DNA of 64,000 bases from Asanoa iriomotensis (lineage in GTDB: Bacteria; Actinomycetota; Actinomycetes; Mycobacteriales; Micromonosporaceae), in NCBI RefSeq assembly GCF_016862515.1, contig NZ_BONC01000007.1, positions 95,984 to 159,983 of the forward strand, given 5' to 3'. Made by a program: the position numbers and the translations under genes. Shown piece after piece: positions 46,832 through 55,655 of the stretch. The first letter of the stretch is position 1; every line of letters begins with the position of its first letter. Under the pieces are notes generated by a model, which saw only the letters and a list, made by a program, of their open reading frames with translations, did not search any database and had not been told where the DNA came from.

Positions 46832-47065
46832 TTAAACTCGCACCGGCATCGAGCCGTCACGCTCAGCAACCATGACCTGGCGTACCCGCTGTGCGGCGAC
46901 GAGTACCCGGAACGTGTCACCGTAAGTCGCCTCACCCGGCAAGGTGACCATCGCCCGGGTAGATTCAGACCAGTTAACCGGATTCCACGCGTGATCCGCG
47001 GCGTGCCCGTGACCGCCGCCACCATCACGCGTTGTAGGAGGTGTGGGACAGTTGGCCGGTTTCAA
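46832..47065 (-). CDS. Small hypothetical protein (77 residues at most)
   Basis: In the 415-base gap between the mutase and the amidohydrolase the minus strand has an open frame whose second half reads like real protein (NWSESTRAMVTLPGEATYG, then FRVLVAAQRVRQVMVAERDG), ending SMPVRV before a TAA stop. Codon use is somewhat less GC-biased than neighbours. No family is recognised and no ribosome binding site supports ATG 47065; the true start may lie further in. It would be divergent from the amidohydrolase. Moderate doubt remains that it is expressed. Confidence 0.45.
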   Translation of the reverse strand: MKPANCPTPPTTRDGGGGHGHAADHAWNPVNWSESTRAMVTLPGEATYGDTFRVLVAAQRVRQVMVAERDGSMPVRV

Positions 47066-47225
47066 TGCGCCCGCCGACGCATCCCCGCTGCTCGACGAAC
47101 GCTCTCACCAGGGCTTTCGTGACCCTGCGCTATCCGATCACTACCATAATGATGTTGCGCAGCGTCACCGTCGGAGGTCTAGGCTAGCCAAGTCCCATTC
47201 CGCCCAGAGTGATCGAGAATTTCAC

Positions 47226-48491
47226 GTGACGAGTGCGTTGACGCTGCCTCCCAACGGCAGCCAGCTGGCGTCCTCATGGCCCGAGACACCGGCCGGCGCC
47301 GACCCCCTCCCAGGTCAGCTCGACCGCTGGCTAGCCGCCCGGGGCGCCGAACTCGTAGCCGTACGTCGTCACATCCACGCCCACCCGGAGCTCTCCCACC
47401 AGGAGTTCGAGACCGCGTCGCTGGTCGCCCGGGAGTTGGCCGTCGCCGGCCTGTCGCCGCGCCTGCTGCCCAAGGGCAACGGCGTGATCTGCGACGTCGG
47501 CGAGGGCGACCGGGTGATCGCGCTCCGCGCGGACCTGGACGCCCTCCCGCTGCCAGACGGCAAGGACGTGCCCTACCGGTCCACCGTCGACGGCGTCGCG
47601 CACGCCTGCGGCCACGACGTGCACACCACCATCCTGCTCGGCACCGGCCTGGCGCTGGCCCAGCTCGCCGAGCGCGACGAGCTGCCCGGCCGGGTCCGGC
47701 TGCTGTTCCAGCCCGGCGAGGAGTGCATCCCGTCCGGCGCGCCCGAGGTGATCGCGGCCGGCGGCCTCAAGGAGGTCGCGGCGATCTACGCGCTGCACTG
47801 CGCGCCCCAGCTGCCGGTCGGCCTCGTCGGCGTGCGGTCCGGCCCGTTCACCGCGGCCGCCGACACGATCGAGGTCAACCTGCGCGGCAAGGGCGGGCAC
47901 ACCGCCCGGCCGCACCTGACCACCGACCTCGTGCACGCGATGGGCCGCGTGATCATCGACGTCCCGTCGCTGCTCGACCGCCGGGTGGACGCTCGCGCCG
48001 GGGTTTCCATGGTCTGGGGCCGCGCGCACGCCGGCGAGGCCTACAACGCGATCCCCGCCGAGGCCAACCTCAAGGGCACCGTCCGCATCCTCAACCGCGA
48101 GGCGTGGCGCGAGGCGCCCGAGCTGATCACCAGCCTGATCCGCGACGTGGTCGCCGCTACCGGCGCCGAGGTCGACGTGAAATACACCCGGGGCGTGCCG
48201 CCGGTGATCAACGACCGGATGGCCACCGCGGTGGTCGCCGGTGCGGCCGGTGCCGCGCTCGGCCCCGACCGAGTGGTCGAGGCCGAGATCAGCATGGGTG
48301 GCGAGGACTTCGCGTTCTATCTCGAGCAGGTGCCCGGCGCGATGATCCGGCTCGGCACCACCCCGCACGGCGCGGACGTCAAGCCCGACATCCACCAGTC
48401 GACGTTCGACGTCGACGAGCGGTCGATCGGGTACGGCGTGCGCGTCATGGTGCACACCGCCCTGGCCGCCCTCGCCGCCGGCACTTTCTAG
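47226..48491 (+). CDS. M20-family amidohydrolase / peptidase
   Basis: Zinc-dependent hydrolase of the M20D (amidohydrolase, hippurate hydrolase, N-acyl-amino-acid deacylase) group, 421 residues. Text: VRRHIHAHPELSHQEFETA, VIALRADLDALPLPD, HACGHDVHTTILLGTGLAL (metal His and Asp), LFQPGEECIPSGAPEVI (catalytic Glu-Glu), GKGGHTARPHLTTD in the dimerisation domain and GGEDFAFYLE (metal ligand Glu). GTG 47226 is preferred; the frame is open 61 codons further with no resemblance. Same gene type as amiA/amiB next to deoD-pmmB in mycobacteria. Its stop overlaps the opposite DUF4349 gene by four bases. Confidence 0.92.
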   Translation: MTSALTLPPNGSQLASSWPETPAGADPLPGQLDRWLAARGAELVAVRRHIHAHPELSHQEFETASLVARELAVAGLSPRLLPKGNGVICDVGEGDRVIALRADLDALPLPDGKDVPYRSTVDGVAHACGHDVHTTILLGTGLALAQLAERDELPGRVRLLFQPGEECIPSGAPEVIAAGGLKEVAAIYALHCAPQLPVGLVGVRSGPFTAAADTIEVNLRGKGGHTARPHLTTDLVHAMGRVIIDVPSLLDRRVDARAGVSMVWGRAHAGEAYNAIPAEANLKGTVRILNREAWREAPELITSLIRDVVAATGAEVDVKYTRGVPPVINDRMATAVVAGAAGAALGPDRVVEAEISMGGEDFAFYLEQVPGAMIRLGTTPHGADVKPDIHQSTFDVDERSIGYGVRVMVHTALAALAAGTF

Positions 48492-49507
48492 CCTTTCTCG
48501 GCGTCTTCCCTGACCGGCTCGTCGGCCGCACCGGCCTGCGCCGGAATGGCGGGGCCGGCCAACACCGGCCGGGGACGGCGGCGGCGCACGTAGAGGAAGA
48601 CCAGCAGCCCGAGCCCGGCCACGGCCAACCACGGCACCAACGCGCCCAGCACGGTCAGCAGGACACCCAGCGTGGCCGTGAAGGCCTTCCAGCCCGCCTT
48701 CAGGCCGCCGAGGAAGCCGCTGTCGTCCTCGGGCGGCGGTGCCGGCGCCTGCGCCTCGGGACCGAGCAGCGTCGCGGTGATCGTCGAGAGCGCGGTCAGG
48801 TCGTCGAGCCGGCGCTTCTTGCCCTCCAGCGACGCCAGGTCGGCCTCGCGCTTGCCGAGCTCGTTCTCCAGTGAGACCAGGTCGTTGATGGTCTTCGCCT
48901 GGGCGAGCAGCCGGCGGGCGCTCTCGACCCGGGCGCGCTGGGTGGTGATCCGCGCGTCGAGGTCGACCACGTCCTCGGTCACGTCCTGGGTGCTGATCTC
49001 CCGGCGGTCGTCGGTGCCCTTGCCGGCGATCTCGTCGACGACCGAGGTGAACCGGTCGGCCGGCACCCGCAGGGTGAGCACCGCCTCGGACCGCCCGCCG
49101 TCGTCGGTGCGCTTGTCACCGCCGACGAACCCGCCGGCGCCCGTGACCAGCGAGGTGATCTCGGCGGCGGTGCGCTCGACGTTCTCGACGCGGACCATGA
49201 TCGATCCCGTGTAGATGATCTGCCGCTGGTCGACCTGCAGCTCCACGCCGCCCGCGCCGCCTTCGGGGACCTGGGCCGCCTCCGGCGCCGCCTTCTCGCC
49301 GACACCGGCGTCACCGCCGCCCTGCTGCGACATGTCGCCGCCGTCCGGGACGGAGTAGCCCATGCCGGGCGCCGCCGCCGGAGCCTCGTTGCTGCTGTTG
49401 CCGGCCGAGTCAGTGGCGCTCCCGGAACAACCGGCCAGGGCCAGGCCTGCCGCCAGCCCACCGGCCGCGAGCGCGGCCAGCGCCCGCCCCCGTCGTACGC
49501 TGCCCAT
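48488..49507 (-). CDS. DUF4349 lipoprotein
   Basis: Membrane-linked lipoprotein of 339 residues. N-terminal signal [19 protein letters not shown] with lipobox ending at Cys 27. Then a Gly/Ala-rich stretch, the DUF4349 domain (about 90-240): IIYTGSIMVRVENVERTAAEI, GGFVGGDKRTDDGG, LTLRVPADRFTSVVDEIAGKG, a coiled coil (TTQRARVESARRLLAQAKTI, ENELGKREADLASLEGKKRRLDDL), and a C-terminal TM (WLAVAGLGLLVFLYVRRRR). Both ends are therefore membrane-bound. Role unknown; family members are thought to act at the envelope. ATG 49507. Confidence 0.9.
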   Translation of the reverse strand: MGSVRRGRALAALAAGGLAAGLALAGCSGSATDSAGNSSNEAPAAAPGMGYSVPDGGDMSQQGGGDAGVGEKAAPEAAQVPEGGAGGVELQVDQRQIIYTGSIMVRVENVERTAAEITSLVTGAGGFVGGDKRTDDGGRSEAVLTLRVPADRFTSVVDEIAGKGTDDRREISTQDVTEDVVDLDARITTQRARVESARRLLAQAKTINDLVSLENELGKREADLASLEGKKRRLDDLTALSTITATLLGPEAQAPAPPPEDDSGFLGGLKAGWKAFTATLGVLLTVLGALVPWLAVAGLGLLVFLYVRRRRPRPVLAGPAIPAQAGAADEPVREDAEKG

Positions 49508-49620
49508 ATCAGTCCCCTCCGAATCGTGTGCGGTTCGTCGGTCAGACGTGCCCCGTGCGCACGCCGGTTCCGGCAGACTCGCCAGGGGACATCACGATTC
49601 GGCAGCCAGGGGGTCACGAG

Positions 49621-50253
49621 ATGCGACTGACCAAATTTGGCCATTCCTGTGTACGGGTCGAGCAGGACGGCGCCGTGCTGGTCATCGATCCGGGTGGCTT
49701 CACGGAACGGGCCGCATTGGACGGCGTCGACGCGGTGCTGATCACCCACGAACACGCCGACCACCTCGACACCGACGCGCTCGCCGACGCGCTGGGCAAG
49801 CGGCCGTCCGTCACCGTCCACACCCACCCCGACGTCGCCGCCAAGCTGTCGCAACTGGGCGACGTGGTCACCGCCGTCGAGACTGGACAGTCCTTTTCGG
49901 CCGCCGGCATGCCGGTGCGGACGTTCGGCGGCGTGCACGCGGAGATCCACCCCGACATCCCGCGCATCGCGAACCTGGGGTTCCTCGTCAACGACTCCGT
50001 CTACCACCCGGGCGACTCGTTCGACGTACCCGAAGGCGTCCGGGTCGAGACCCTCTTCGTGCCGGTGTCGGCGCCCTGGTTGAAGATCAGCGAGTCGGTC
50101 GACTTCGTCCGTGCGGTCGCGCCGCGCCGGGCGTTCGCGCTGCACGACGGGATCATCAACGACGTCGGCGGCAAGCTGATCGACGGGGTCCTCGGGCGCC
50201 TGCTCAAGGTCGACTACCAGCGCCTGGCCCCGGGTACGAGCGTCGATGCCTGA
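49621..50253 (+). CDS. MBL-fold metal-dependent hydrolase (UlaG-like)
   Basis: A 210-residue metallo-beta-lactamase-fold protein of the small UlaG/Zn-dependent group. Text: MRLTKFGHSCVRVEQDGAVLVIDPGGFTE, metal motif ITHEHADHLDTDAL, then THPDVAAKLSQLG, FGGVHAEIHPDIP, VYHPGDSF and ALHDGIIND. Substrate unknown. ATG 49621 with GGGGG ahead. Overlaps the following gene by eight bases (ATGCCTGA), so the two are coupled. Confidence 0.9.
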   Translation: MRLTKFGHSCVRVEQDGAVLVIDPGGFTERAALDGVDAVLITHEHADHLDTDALADALGKRPSVTVHTHPDVAAKLSQLGDVVTAVETGQSFSAAGMPVRTFGGVHAEIHPDIPRIANLGFLVNDSVYHPGDSFDVPEGVRVETLFVPVSAPWLKISESVDFVRAVAPRRAFALHDGIINDVGGKLIDGVLGRLLKVDYQRLAPGTSVDA

Positions 50254-51088
50254 TCCGGTCGTCGAACTCTACACCGCACCGCCGGACGGTTTCGTCGCCG
50301 CCCGGGACGAGCTGGTCGCCGCGGCCAAGGCGGCCGGGCAGACCGACCGGGCCAAGCAGCTCGGCAAGCTGCGCAAGCCGACCGTCGCCGCCTGGGTGGT
50401 CAACCTGCTGGCGATCCGCCGGCCGGAGCTGGTCGACCAGCTGGTCGAGCTCTCCGCAGCGCTGCGCTCGGCGCAGCGCCAGCTCAAGGGCGACGCACTG
50501 CGCGAGCTGACCCGGCAGCGGCGGGAGGCGGTCGCCGCGCTGGTCAAGGAGGCGGTCGGGCTCGCGACCAAGGCCGACCCCCGCAACCGCGGCAAGCTGC
50601 CGGTCGGCGAGGTCGAGGCGACGCTGACCGCCGCCGTCTCCGACGCCGAGGTGGCCGAGCAGGTCCGCTCCGGGCGGCTCGTGCGGGCCGCGAGCTATGC
50701 CGGGTTCGGCGAGGTGCCGCGGCCGAATCTCCGCCTGGTCACCGACGAGGCGCCGGAGCCGGCACCCGGGGGCGACGGAGCCGGTGCGGCGCAGGCCGAG
50801 CAGGCGGCCCGCCGGCGCGCGATCGAGAAGGAGCTGACCACCGCCCGGGCGGCGGAGAAGTCCGCCGGCAAGGAGCTGGACCAGGCCAACAAGGCCGAGA
50901 CGGACGGCGAGGCGGCGGTCGAGCGGGCGGAGGCAGCGCTGCAGGAGGCCGAGCGCGCCCGGGCCGACGCCGACGCCGCGCTCGGCCGGCTCCGCGCGGC
51001 CCGCAAGGCCGCCGAACGCGCCGCCGCACAGGCCCGGCGCCGCGTCGGCGAGGTCGAGGCGGCCCTCGAGGCGATGGACGAAGAATGA
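50246..51088 (+). CDS. Coiled-coil protein of unknown function
   Basis: A 280-residue soluble, highly charged protein. Residues 1-160 look globular-helical (AARDELVAAAKAAGQTDRAKQLGKLRKPTVAAWVVNLLA; LKGDALRELTRQRREAVAALV), residues 165-185 are a Gly/Pro break, and the last 95 form a continuous Ala/Glu/Arg coiled coil (KELTTARAAEKSAGKELDQANKAE through EVEAALEAMDEE). Homologues occur in many actinobacteria next to MBL-fold genes, as far as I recall; function unknown. ATG 50246; the end overlaps the next gene as ATGA. Confidence 0.75.
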   Translation: MPDPVVELYTAPPDGFVAARDELVAAAKAAGQTDRAKQLGKLRKPTVAAWVVNLLAIRRPELVDQLVELSAALRSAQRQLKGDALRELTRQRREAVAALVKEAVGLATKADPRNRGKLPVGEVEATLTAAVSDAEVAEQVRSGRLVRAASYAGFGEVPRPNLRLVTDEAPEPAPGGDGAGAAQAEQAARRRAIEKELTTARAAEKSAGKELDQANKAETDGEAAVERAEAALQEAERARADADAALGRLRAARKAAERAAAQARRRVGEVEAALEAMDEE

Positions 51089-51888
51089 CGCCCGAGCAGA
51101 CCGCACAGGCCTCGCGGGAGGCCGTCATGGAGTTGGGCGGCGCGTACGCCGAGTGCCCGCGGACGCTGCGCCGGGCCCGCGAGCTGGGCCTGTCCGGGTG
51201 GGCGTTCTACGTGGCCGGCCGGGGTGGCGCCCTGGGCGACGTGCGGTCGGACACGGTCGCTGCGGCGCTCGGCTTCATCGCGCCCGAGGCGGTCGCCGAC
51301 GGCTGGGACGGTGCCCGGCGGGTGCTGCCGCCGGCCGAGGTCGCGGCCGTGCACCTGGCCGAGTGCTGCCGGTGGGGCGTCGAGCAACTCGGCGGGTTCC
51401 CCCGGGTGGACCGGCTGGTCGATCTGATCCAGCAGGTGGTGCTCGCCGCCGACGCGTCCGCGCTGCCCCTGTTCGCCGCCTGGCGGGCCATGCCGGTGCC
51501 GGACGAGAGCCCGGGCGCGCAGGCCGCCGTCCTGCTGCACCTGCTGCGCGAGCACCGCGGCGGCGCGCACCTGCTGGCCGTGCGGGCCAGCGGCCTGAGC
51601 CCGCTGGAGGCGATCATCTCGGGACCCGAGGGCGAGGCGGGCGCGGTGGCCTGGGGCTGGCAGCCGCCGTACCCGGGCGTCGGTCCACTGCTGCGGCGCC
51701 GCGTCTGGGCCGAGGCGGTGACGGACCGGATCCTCTCGTCGGCGTACGCGGTGCTCGGGCTCGACGAACGCATCGAGCTGCTCGGGCTGCTGGACAGCGC
51801 GCGCAAGGGCGTCCGGCCGACCAACACCGAGCCCGGCCGCCGGGTCGGCCCCGAGCCCGGCGGCGACGCACAGGCGGTGCTCGACTAA
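51085..51888 (+). CDS. SCO6745-family protein
   Basis: A 267-residue all-helical soluble protein. The pattern LGLSGWAFYVAGRGGALGDVRSDTVAAALGFIAPEAVADGW and later AVHLAECCRWGVEQLGG and AWRAMPVPDESPGAQAAVLLHLLREHRGGAHLLAV is that of SCO6745-like actinobacterial proteins, which have no known activity. ATG 51085 overlaps the previous stop by four bases, so it ends a three-gene unit (MBL hydrolase, coiled-coil protein, this). Confidence 0.8.
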   Translation: MTPEQTAQASREAVMELGGAYAECPRTLRRARELGLSGWAFYVAGRGGALGDVRSDTVAAALGFIAPEAVADGWDGARRVLPPAEVAAVHLAECCRWGVEQLGGFPRVDRLVDLIQQVVLAADASALPLFAAWRAMPVPDESPGAQAAVLLHLLREHRGGAHLLAVRASGLSPLEAIISGPEGEAGAVAWGWQPPYPGVGPLLRRRVWAEAVTDRILSSAYAVLGLDERIELLGLLDSARKGVRPTNTEPGRRVGPEPGGDAQAVLD

Positions 51889-51930
51889 ATCGATGGCGCC
51901 GACCCCTTGGGGTGTGGGACAAACGGCGGC

Positions 51931-52890
51931 ATGACGGCCCTCCCCGACGGCTGGACCACGCGCCGGCCCACCATCGACGACCTGCCGGCGATCCTCGACC
52001 TGATGCGGGCGAGCGACATCGACGCCACGGGCGAGCCGGAGACCAGCGACGACGACGTCAAGGCGGCGCTCACCTCGCCGCACGTCGATCCGGCGCGCGA
52101 CTGCTGGCTGGCCTACACGCCCGACGGGCGGCTCGGCGGCTGGGCCTACATCGACAACGAGAACGGCGGCGACAAGGAGTTCGTCGAGGTCTACGTGCAC
52201 CCCGACGGCGGCGCGCCGAGCCGGGCGCCGCTGCTCGACCTGCTGGTGCGCCGGGTCGCCGAACGCGCCACCGAGCACGGCTACGCCGAGATCATCGCCA
52301 AGGCCGGCGCGCTGCCGACCGAGCGCGACTACGTCGCCGAGATCGAGGCGGCGGGCTTCGCGTTCGTCAAGCGCTACGCCCGGATGCGCCGGTCGCTGGC
52401 CGGCGTCACCCCGGCGCCGCTGCCGGCGGGCATGACGATCCGCCTGGTCCGGCCCGACGACGAGGCCGACCTGCGGCTGTTCCACCGGATCTACGACACC
52501 GGCTTCCGCGACGCCTACGACTACCAGCCCCGCGACTACGACACCTGGAAGTCCTACGTCGACGGGCTGAGCTCGGTCGCCTGGGACGAGTGGTTCATCG
52601 CCGAGGTCGACGGGGTGCCGGCCGGCATCCTGATGTCGGCCGACCAGATGCTCGAGCAGAACGAGGGCTGGATCAAGAACCTGACCGTGCTGCGCGAGTT
52701 CCGCCGGCGCGGGGTCGGCGGCGCGCTGCTGCGGCACGCGTTCACCGTCTACGCCGCCAAGGGCCGCGCGCAGGCGGGCCTCGGCGTCGACCTGACGAGC
52801 CCGACCAGGGCCGCCAACGTCTACCGCGCGGCCGGGATGACCGCCCTCTTCGAAGCCGACATCTTCGAGCGGCGGATCGCCGCGGCCTAG
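51931..52890 (+). CDS. GNAT acetyltransferase with two GNAT-like domains
   Basis: A 319-residue protein with two tandem GNAT folds, similar in layout to mycothiol synthase-type enzymes. First domain: TTRRPTIDDLPAILDLMRASDIDATGEPE to VEIEAAGF. Second domain: IRLVRPDDEADLRLFHRIY, GVPAGILMSADQML and the acetyl-CoA motif VLREFRRRGVGGALLRHAF. Substrate unknown. ATG 51931; no ribosome binding site, possibly leaderless. Its 3' end overlaps the opposite GGCT-like gene by four bases. Confidence 0.88.
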   Translation: MTALPDGWTTRRPTIDDLPAILDLMRASDIDATGEPETSDDDVKAALTSPHVDPARDCWLAYTPDGRLGGWAYIDNENGGDKEFVEVYVHPDGGAPSRAPLLDLLVRRVAERATEHGYAEIIAKAGALPTERDYVAEIEAAGFAFVKRYARMRRSLAGVTPAPLPAGMTIRLVRPDDEADLRLFHRIYDTGFRDAYDYQPRDYDTWKSYVDGLSSVAWDEWFIAEVDGVPAGILMSADQMLEQNEGWIKNLTVLREFRRRGVGGALLRHAFTVYAAKGRAQAGLGVDLTSPTRAANVYRAAGMTALFEADIFERRIAAA

Positions 52891-53348
52891 ACCTCGGGCG
52901 ACGAGGTCTTGGTCGGGCGGCCGCGTAGCTCCGTCACGTAGTCGTCCGGGGCGCCGGCCTTCTCGGCGGCGTTGGCGATCTCCGAGAGATACCACGCGGT
53001 GGGCAGGCCGCCCTCGTAGCCGTTGAAGACGTACACCCAGACGGTCTTGTCGCCCTCCAGGCTGACGGCCCGCAGGGTCAGCTTGCGGTAGGTCTCCCCG
53101 GTCACCCCCTCGACCTCGTCGAGCTGGGACGCGTCCCAGGGGTGCACGTCGTAGAGCGCGACGAAGACCCGGTCGCCGGGAGACTCGACGATCGTGGTGA
53201 CCGCGCCCTCCCAGCCGATGACGTCTTCGCCCGCGAAGGTGAGCCGCCAGCCTTCCAGCCAGCCAGTGCCCACCATCGGCGAATGCGGACAGTAAGCACG
53301 CATTCGGGCGGGATCGAGGTTTGAGCCGTACGCGGCGTAATGACGCAC
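52887..53348 (-). CDS. Gamma-glutamylcyclotransferase-like (AIG2/GGCT fold) protein
   Basis: A 153-residue protein of the GGCT/AIG2-like fold. The hallmark YGSNLDPARM opens the protein, followed by GTGWLEGWRLTF, VALYDVHPWDASQLDEVEGVTGETYRKLTL and VWVYVFNG. Family members remove gamma-glutamyl groups or act on related amides; the substrate here is not clear. GTG 53348 lies seven bases behind a TATCGT box (minus strand), so it looks leaderless. It is divergent from lpdA with only 45 bases between starts. Confidence 0.82.
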   Translation of the reverse strand: MRHYAAYGSNLDPARMRAYCPHSPMVGTGWLEGWRLTFAGEDVIGWEGAVTTIVESPGDRVFVALYDVHPWDASQLDEVEGVTGETYRKLTLRAVSLEGDKTVWVYVFNGYEGGLPTAWYLSEIANAAEKAGAPDDYVTELRGRPTKTSSPEV

Positions 53349-53393
53349 GGCGATGACGATAGCCCGGTCCGCCGGTCGTGGAGAATACGACAC

Positions 53394-54797
53394 GTGACAC
53401 GAATCGTTATCGTGGGTGGCGGCCCGGCTGGTTACGAAGCAGCACTGGTCGCCGCGCAGCTCGACGCCGACGTGACGGTGGTCGAGGCGGAGGGCGCCGG
53501 CGGCGCCTGCGTGCTCTCCGACTGCGTACCCTCAAAGACCTTTATTGCCAGCTCAGACGTGGTGACGGGCTATCGGGAGACCGAGCGCTTCGGCGTGCAC
53601 TCCGGTGGCATCGAGGCGGTGACCGTCGATGCCCAGGCCGTGAACTCGCGGGTGAAGAATCTCGCGCAGGCCCAGTCGCATGACATCCACAACAAGCTCG
53701 TCAAGGCGGGCGTCACCTTCGTGGCGGGCACTGCGCGGCTCGGTGCTGACACGTTGGGTCACACCCACCGGGTGGAGATCACCCCGACGGGCGGTGACGC
53801 CCCGTACGCGGTCGATGCGAGCACTGTGTTGATCGCCACTGGCGCCACCCCGCGGGTGCTGCCCACCGCCGTGCCCGACGGCGAGCGGATCCTCGACTGG
53901 CGCCAGCTCTACGACCTCCCGGAGCTGCCCGAGCACCTGATCGTGATCGGCTCGGGCGTGACCGGCGCCGAGTTCGCCAGCGCGTACCTGGCGATGGGCG
54001 TACACGTGACGCTGGTTTCCAGTCGTGACCGGGTGATGCCGCACGAGGACGCGGACGCCGCGCAGGCCATAGAGCGGGTCTTCCGCTCGCGGGGCATGAC
54101 CATCCTCAACAACTCCCGGGGCGACGCGGTGCGGCGCACGGCCGACGGCGTCGAGGTCGACCTCAGCGGTGGCGGCACGGTGACGGGCTCGCACGTCCTG
54201 ATGGCGGTCGGCTCCGTGCCGAACACCGCGGGCCTCGGCCTCGAGGAATACGGGGTGGCGGTCGCGAAGGGCGGCTACGTCACCGTCGACCGGGTGTCCC
54301 GCACCAACGTCCCCGGCATCTACGCGGCCGGCGACTGCACCGGCGTGCTGCCGCTGGCCAGCGTCGCCGCGATGCAGGGCCGGATCGCGATGTGGCACGC
54401 GCTCGGCGAGGCGGTCCAGCCGCTGCGGTTGCGCACGGTGTCCGCCAACGTGTTCACCGACCCGGAACTGGCGACCGTCGGGGTGAGCCAGAACGACGTC
54501 GACGCGGGGCGGGTGCCGGCCCGCGAGGTGATGCTGACGCTCGCCGGCAACGCCCGGGCCAAGATGGCCGACCTCGGCGACGGCTTCGTCAAGCTGTTCT
54601 GCCGGCCGGCCAGCGGTCAGGTGGTCGGCGGCGTGGTGGTGGCGTCGAAGGCGTCGGAGCTGATCCTGCCGATCACGCTGGCGGTCGAGAACAACATGAC
54701 CGTCGACCAGCTCGCGCACACCATCACGATCTATCCCTCGTTGTCGGGGTCGATCACTGAGGCGGCGCGTCAGCTGATGCTGCACGAACCGGAGTAG
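53394..54797 (+). CDS. lpdA: NAD(P)H-quinone reductase of the lipoamide dehydrogenase family (LpdA)
   Basis: FAD-dependent pyridine-nucleotide disulfide oxidoreductase family protein, 467 residues. FAD motif IVIVGGGPAGYEAALVAAQL; redox region GGACVLSDCVPSKTFIAS; NAD motif HLIVIGSGVTGAEFASAYL; second FAD motif IYAAGDCTGVLPLASVAAMQG. The C-terminal His-Glu pair of true lipoamide dehydrogenases is lost: the site reads IYPSLSGSITEAA, with Tyr in place of His, as in mycobacterial LpdA (Rv3303c), a quinone reductase. Unlike what I recall of that protein, both cysteines of the CxxxxC pair are present here. GTG 53394. Its 3' end overlaps the DedA gene by 44 bases tail to tail. Confidence 0.92.
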   Translation: MTRIVIVGGGPAGYEAALVAAQLDADVTVVEAEGAGGACVLSDCVPSKTFIASSDVVTGYRETERFGVHSGGIEAVTVDAQAVNSRVKNLAQAQSHDIHNKLVKAGVTFVAGTARLGADTLGHTHRVEITPTGGDAPYAVDASTVLIATGATPRVLPTAVPDGERILDWRQLYDLPELPEHLIVIGSGVTGAEFASAYLAMGVHVTLVSSRDRVMPHEDADAAQAIERVFRSRGMTILNNSRGDAVRRTADGVEVDLSGGGTVTGSHVLMAVGSVPNTAGLGLEEYGVAVAKGGYVTVDRVSRTNVPGIYAAGDCTGVLPLASVAAMQGRIAMWHALGEAVQPLRLRTVSANVFTDPELATVGVSQNDVDAGRVPAREVMLTLAGNARAKMADLGDGFVKLFCRPASGQVVGGVVVASKASELILPITLAVENNMTVDQLAHTITIYPSLSGSITEAARQLMLHEPE

Positions 54798-55464
54798 GGT
54801 CCAGCGGCGCCGTCGGGGTTTGGCGCAGGCGCGCGGGCTTCCACAGCGCCAGGCCCCAGCCGGCGCCGGCGAACAGCGCCGCCGCGATGATCGCGACCAC
54901 GATCAGCCGCCAGCCCGACGAGGTAAGCGCCGCACCGCCGAGGTGCCCGACCAGGGTGCCGTAGGCGGCCCAGCCGACCGCGGCCAGCGTCTGGTAGAGC
55001 AGGAACTGCTTGTAGGGGTAGCGGGCCCGGCCGGCGGAGAAGCACGCCGCCATCCGCCCGCCCGGGACGAACCGGCAGATCAGGATCACCACGGGACCCG
55101 GCTCGCGCAGGCCGCGGGTGAGCTTGCGGGCCGCTCGCCGGGCCCGGCCGGTGCGCGCGGCCGCCGACTTCGCGACGTCGTCGGTCTGGATGCCGCACCG
55201 CCGGCGCAACTGGGCGATCAGGCCGGTGCGGTGATGGGTGGACCGGCCGAGCAGATAGCAGGCCCAGTCGCCGACGATGACGCCCGCGGCGCCGACGGCG
55301 ATGGTGGTGGGGAGGCTCAGGTGGCCGTACGCGGTGAGCGCCCCACCGGTGATCATGATGGCCTGGGTGGGTATGACCGGGACGAACGCGTCCAGCACCA
55401 GCAGGCCAAGCAGCAATAAATAGGCGGAGACAGGCGACGTCACCGTGCCCAGCACGTCGGCCAT
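54754..55464 (-). CDS. DedA-family membrane protein
   Basis: Integral membrane protein of 236 residues of the DedA/SNARE-associated (VTT) family, implicated in undecaprenyl-phosphate or phospholipid scrambling. Text: LLGLLVLDAFVPVIPTQAIMITGGAL, VGAAGVIVGDWACYLLGRSTHHR and ICRFVPGGRMAACFSAGRARYPYKQFLLYQ, where the conserved Arg-Phe-x-Pro-Gly motif is intact; then two further TM helices. ATG 55464 has GGAGGGTGGGG ahead. The last 15 codons lie on the antisense strand of the lpdA end. Confidence 0.9.
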   Translation of the reverse strand: MADVLGTVTSPVSAYLLLLGLLVLDAFVPVIPTQAIMITGGALTAYGHLSLPTTIAVGAAGVIVGDWACYLLGRSTHHRTGLIAQLRRRCGIQTDDVAKSAAARTGRARRAARKLTRGLREPGPVVILICRFVPGGRMAACFSAGRARYPYKQFLLYQTLAAVGWAAYGTLVGHLGGAALTSSGWRLIVVAIIAAALFAGAGWGLALWKPARLRQTPTAPLDPTPVRAASADAPPQ

Positions 55465-55655
55465 CCGCCCCACCCTCCGTCCGCCGCGATCAGGATAGTT
55501 TCCGATAAGCCCTGATGGGGGACACTTGCCCAGCGCCCCCGCGCCGCTGTCCGGCATTCGACCCTACAGACGACACGGTGTGGGCGGCGTACCGTGGAAA
55601 TGTGCGGTCCGGCACGTCGGGTCCCCCGTTCCCGGTGTGCCGGGCCGCCACCTCT

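Noticed and set aside
50695..53400. A 901-codon minus-strand open frame under the SCO6745, GNAT and GGCT genes
   Set aside because: Composition typical of antisense frames (His/Arg/Gly/Pro runs); three coherent families are read in other frames.
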